Made by a program: the position numbers and the translations under genes
Source: an uncultured Aeromonadales bacterium
Lineage (GTDB): Bacteria > Pseudomonadota > Gammaproteobacteria > Enterobacterales > Succinivibrionaceae
Assembly (NCBI GenBank): GCA_902796095.1
Contig: CADBNP010000267.1
Span: forward strand, 1-7,956
Length of the DNA: 7,956 nucleotides
Direction of reading: 5' to 3'
The notes under the pieces: generated by a model
The model's input: only the letters and a program-made list of their open reading frames with translations
Database searches by the model: none
What the model was told of the DNA's origin: nothing
Part shown: piece after piece, positions 5,325 through 7,956 of the stretch
Numbering within the stretch: the first letter of the stretch is position 1
How the letters are laid out: each line of letters opens with the position of its first letter

Positions 5325-7163
5325 ATGAGCGATAACAGAGCTCTCCAGTACAGAAAGGAGGAGCAGACCTCCGTTCGTGCATCCCTGAGGCCGGGCGGTG
5401 CCGCCATGATGATGAAACCCGGGGAGAAGCCGAGCCGTTTCAGAGAAAGCTTTTTCAGACTCATACGATATTTCAGCGAAGACAGGTACAGTCTTTTTCT
5501 GATCCTGCTGCTGGTTGTCCTGACGGTGAGCTGTTCTGTTTCGGCACCAATGTTTCAGTCCAGGGCAATTGACTGTGTGGTGGCTGTTGATTTGGATGCC
5601 CTGCCAGGACTTCTTGGGATCATGTGCAGTCTCTATCTGCTTTCCGGGATCTTCATGCTTCTGCAGTCCAGGATCACGGCTGCAGTAAGCCGCAGGGTGA
5701 TCCTGAGGCTCCGGCATGAACTCTTCTGCCGTGTGGTTCATCTTCCCGTCCGGGATACTGATGCGGCGACAAGAGGTGATCTGATAAGCCGGATGACCAA
5801 TGACACGGACAATATCGATTCGGTTGTATCCTCGTCTCTGTCCTCGTTTATCCAGTGTGTTCTGATGCTTGTGCTTTCATTTGCTGCAATGCTCTGGATT
5901 TGCTGGCAGCTGGCACTGATTTCATGTACGGCCATTGCTCTGTCTCTTCTTGTCACGGTAACTGTTACAAATATTTCCCGCCGCTTTTTTATCAGACGGC
6001 AGGAGGTGCTGGGAGAGCTGAATTCCACAGTAGAGGAGAGTCTCACCAATTTCAGAACCGTGACAGCATACAACATGCAGCAGGGTGCGGCGGATCGGTT
6101 TAATCGATCCTCTGATGAGCTGGCACGGTGCGGCATGATTGCTGAAACTGTAAGCAGCAGCATGGGACCGCTGATGAACATGATCAACAACCTGATCTTC
6201 CTTCTGGTGGCGGTGTGCGGAGCATGGTTTTCACTTAAGGGGCTGATTACAGTCGGCGGGATTTCCGCATTCTTTGTTTATTCGAGACAGTTCACCCGTC
6301 CGGTTACGGAAATTTCCATGATCTACAGCCAGATCCAGACGGCACTGGCGGGAGCTGAAAGAATTTTTGAACTCCTGGACAAGAATGAGGAATCATCCGC
6401 TGGCGAGGAACCCGGAGATTTGAAGTCGGCTTCGATTGAATTCAGACATGTTACCTTCTCCTACGAACCCGGTCATCCGGTTCTTGATGATTTCTCGCTG
6501 AAAATCGAAGCCGGATCCAAGGTTGCTCTGGTGGGATCTACGGGATCCGGAAAAACGACTGTAATCAATCTGCTGATGCGTTTCTATGAGCCGGACAGCG
6601 GTGAAATTCTAATCAACGGCAGAAACATAATGGATTTTAATGTGCATGAACTGAGGAGACGAATTGGTATTGTTCTTCAGGATACGGTGCTTTTTTCCGC
6701 CAGTGTGAGAGAGAATCTGATTTATGCAGACAGTTCTCTTACTGATGAAGACATAGCCGAGGCCGCAGAATTTTCCGGACTTTCCGAATTCATATCAGGA
6801 CTTCCTGAAGGTCTGGACACAGAACTTGCCGGTTCCGGCTGTCATCTTTCAGACGGGCAGAGACAGCTTGTGGCAATATGCAGAGCGTTCCTTTCATCGC
6901 CGGATATTCTCATACTGGACGAGGCTACGTCAAATGTTGATACCAGAACTGAAAAGCATATACAGGATGCCATGGCCAGACTGATGAATATAGGTACATG
7001 CCTGGTTATTGCCCACAGACTGTCAACTATTCAGGATGCTGATCGCATTGTAGTTATGGATCACGGGCGGTTGGCGGAGACAGGATCTCACGGCGAGCTT
7101 CTGAAAAAGGGAGGGATCTACAGCAGACTGTACAGTATTCAGTTTGCGGGACAGGCAACATAG
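5325..7163 (+). CDS. ABC exporter half-transporter, consensus-site subunit (LmrD/EfrB/TM288 type)
   Basis: This 612-residue protein has a polar N-terminal extension of about 40 residues, a six-helix exporter membrane domain (helices near 54-76, 93-115, 174-196, 197-216, 281-303, 308-328) and an ATPase domain (about 370-605). It has Walker A GSTGSGKTT (404-412), Q-loop Gln452, Walker B ILILDE (528-533) with catalytic Glu533, and switch His564 (IAHRLST). Its signature motif is LSDGQ (508-512) instead of LSGGQ. In a heterodimer its Walker motifs pair with the intact LSGGQ of the first subunit to form the hydrolytic site. Its altered signature faces the first subunit's Asp/Gln site. The one-base gap and AGGAGG site place it in an operon with that gene. 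Relatives are multidrug or lipid exporters in the inner membrane; the substrate here is unknown. Confidence 0.94.
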   Translation: MSDNRALQYRKEEQTSVRASLRPGGAAMMMKPGEKPSRFRESFFRLIRYFSEDRYSLFLILLLVVLTVSCSVSAPMFQSRAIDCVVAVDLDALPGLLGIMCSLYLLSGIFMLLQSRITAAVSRRVILRLRHELFCRVVHLPVRDTDAATRGDLISRMTNDTDNIDSVVSSSLSSFIQCVLMLVLSFAAMLWICWQLALISCTAIALSLLVTVTVTNISRRFFIRRQEVLGELNSTVEESLTNFRTVTAYNMQQGAADRFNRSSDELARCGMIAETVSSSMGPLMNMINNLIFLLVAVCGAWFSLKGLITVGGISAFFVYSRQFTRPVTEISMIYSQIQTALAGAERIFELLDKNEESSAGEEPGDLKSASIEFRHVTFSYEPGHPVLDDFSLKIEAGSKVALVGSTGSGKTTVINLLMRFYEPDSGEILINGRNIMDFNVHELRRRIGIVLQDTVLFSASVRENLIYADSSLTDEDIAEAAEFSGLSEFISGLPEGLDTELAGSGCHLSDGQRQLVAICRAFLSSPDILILDEATSNVDTRTEKHIQDAMARLMNIGTCLVIAHRLSTIQDADRIVVMDHGRLAETGSHGELLKKGGIYSRLYSIQFAGQAT

Positions 7164-7213
7164 GAACAGAGTTTCAATTCTGTGGTTTGGAGCTGCCAGC
7201 AGATTGAGACGAA

Positions 7214-7262
7214 CTGCCGCTGGGAGAGCCCGCCTGTGGAGGCAGACTCAGTCTTGCGGCAG
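7214..7262. terminator. Inverted repeats between convergent genes, possible bidirectional terminator
   Basis: CTGCCGC (7214-7220) and GCGGCAG (7256-7262) can form a seven-pair stem that encloses a second hairpin, GCCT-GTGG-AGGC (7232-7243). A competing pairing joins GGCAGACT (7241-7248) with AGTCT-TC-TGCC (7271-7281). Another short stem, ACAGA/TCTGT, follows the ABC stop. The 131-bp gap lies between convergent stops, where terminators are expected. No T-tract follows on either strand, so a standard Rho-independent terminator is not shown. Confidence 0.3.
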
Positions 7263-7294
7263 CGGATGAAAGTCTTCTGCCTGCCAGTGTTCTG

Positions 7295-7956
7295 TTATTC
7301 AACTGTTCGTTTGAACGGGATAATGCTTTCGTCTTCAATCCTGTGATTTTTGTGGTTGTTCATGGCAGCCTCATTTGAGGTATTGGCATAGCAGTAGGCA
7401 CACTGGTGAAGACATGTATTGTACATGCCGATGTCCTTGCTTATCATGCATCCGCAGGCTTTGCGTTGCCCCTTGTCCTTGAATTTGTCGTAATTAAAAC
7501 GAGCATTACTGGTTTTATTCTGAGTTTCCGTGTTACCGGGAGCGAACAGTTCAGTTTGGGTTTCTTGTGTTTCCGTGCTATCGGAGGAAAACAGACTGAA
7601 CTGAGAACTATCCACCTTGGTTTCTTTCTTACTCTTGCCAGAAACATCTTTGTTTCGGAAATTCTCCAGATATGCTCTGAGAGCAGGATCCTTCTGACTG
7701 AACAGATCGTCTATCAGTTCCGGATCTATGCAGTTGTTGTGTTTTATTCCGAAACTATCGAGATCTATGCCCTCGGCACATGTTGCAACAGTTACGTCCC
7801 AGTTAAGTTCCTTCTTCCAGGCAGATCTCAGATCTGCAATTCCTTTTGCTATGGCATTTTTCTGGTCGGAATCAGGCTCGGCTGACAAAACATCTCTATC
7901 TGTGTATAGATGCAGTCTTACAAGGTTGTTTTGAACCTTGCGATAATCCTTTATAT
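7295..7956 (-). CDS. DUF1848 family protein, C-terminal part (cut by window edge)
   Basis: The frame is open to the right edge, so 219 C-terminal residues are visible and the N-terminus is missing; the family is usually about 300 residues. Numbering here starts at the first full codon (7954). Family landmarks are the TCAEGIDLDSFGI segment (58-70), the Asn/Cys stretch after it, and the closing ACGCMISKDIGMYNTC followed by HQCAYCYANTS. These give cysteines at 167, 169, 181, 185 and 188: CxC, then CxxxCxxC. DUF1848 proteins have unknown function; the CxxxCxxC spacing recalls radical-SAM iron-sulfur sites but sits at the C-terminus. An unusual polar linker (about 100-165) separates the two conserved parts and contains a 15-residue tandem repeat. 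A TTG at 7888 is in frame, but it would cut into a domain that continues upstream, so it is unlikely to be the start. The gene is convergent with the ABC operon. Confidence 0.85.
   Translation of the reverse strand, partial: IKDYRKVQNNLVRLHLYTDRDVLSAEPDSDQKNAIAKGIADLRSAWKKELNWDVTVATCAEGIDLDSFGIKHNNCIDPELIDDLFSQKDPALRAYLENFRNKDVSGKSKKETKVDSSQFSLFSSDSTETQETQTELFAPGNTETQNKTSNARFNYDKFKDKGQRKACGCMISKDIGMYNTCLHQCAYCYANTSNEAAMNNHKNHRIEDESIIPFKRTVE
7517..7606 (-). repeat. 15-residue tandem repeat in the DUF1848 linker
   Basis: Two adjacent 45-bp units (7562-7606, then 7517-7561 on the minus strand) encode SQFSLFSSDSTETQE and TQTELFAPGNTETQN. Aligned without gaps, both keep Q at position 2, LF at 5-6 and TETQ at 11-14. 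The surrounding linker is polar and probably disordered, and the unit is repeated only twice. Confidence 0.75.

Noticed and set aside
7406..7885. Plus-strand 159-residue frame opposite the DUF1848 gene
   Set aside because: The minus strand encodes the conserved cysteine cluster of DUF1848, so the plus-strand frame is a shadow.
1..7956. CRISPR array, tRNA, rRNA or insertion sequence
   Set aside because: No regularly spaced direct repeats, cloverleaf-like segment, rRNA-like stretch, transposase or terminal inverted repeat pair was seen; the only direct repeats are inside the CARF and DUF1848 genes.

Overview
The window is dense, roughly balanced-GC bacterial DNA with five substantial genes and one gene fragment at the left edge. 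Several starts look non-ATG (GTG, TTG). The mix of a type III CRISPR accessory protein, a heterodimeric ABC exporter and a DUF1848 protein resembles that of an anaerobic gut or rumen bacterium. The sequence alone does not support a firm taxon; Succinivibrionaceae-like, Treponema-like and clostridial hosts are all conceivable.

Left part (1-2077, plus strand): a short open frame runs in from the left edge and stops at 68, sharing one base (TAATG) with the start of a 669-aa CARF protein of the TM1812 (Csx2/Csx1) group. This is an accessory effector of type III CRISPR systems that senses cyclic oligoadenylate. Its C-terminal half is a clear tandem duplication of about 145-150 residues. Each copy looks like the HEPN ribonuclease domain usually fused to this CARF domain, but the position where the catalytic His of the R-x4-H motif would fall holds Ser in copy 1 and Gly in copy 2. 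No CRISPR array or other recognisable cas gene is visible; any partners would lie to the left of the window.

Middle (2078-3595): 16 bp after the CARF gene, and convergent with it, ends a minus-strand gene for a membrane protein. It has an unrecognised soluble N-terminal domain, a low-complexity linker and a C-terminal DUF805 domain. Its start is uncertain (GTG at 3239 or ATG at 3140). A 356-bp gene-free stretch follows with divergent extended -10 promoter candidates, a perfect CCGGGTACCCGG palindrome and a small hairpin.

Right part (3596-7163, plus strand): two adjacent genes encode the two halves of an asymmetric heterodimeric ABC exporter of the LmrCD/EfrAB/TM287-288 type. The first half carries Asp instead of the catalytic Glu and Gln instead of the switch His; the second carries a degenerate signature motif (LSDGQ). 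Together they would make one consensus and one degenerate ATP site, the known arrangement for this class.

Right edge (7164-7956): a 131-bp convergent intergenic region with inverted repeats precedes the C-terminal part of a minus-strand DUF1848 protein with a cysteine cluster (CxC, CxxxCxxC). It carries an unusual linker with a 15-residue tandem repeat, each copy holding a Q-x-x-L-F pentapeptide that resembles a sliding-clamp-binding motif.

The most interesting item is the CARF protein with two apparently inactive HEPN-like domains. Nothing ties the DUF805, ABC and DUF1848 genes functionally to the CRISPR component.
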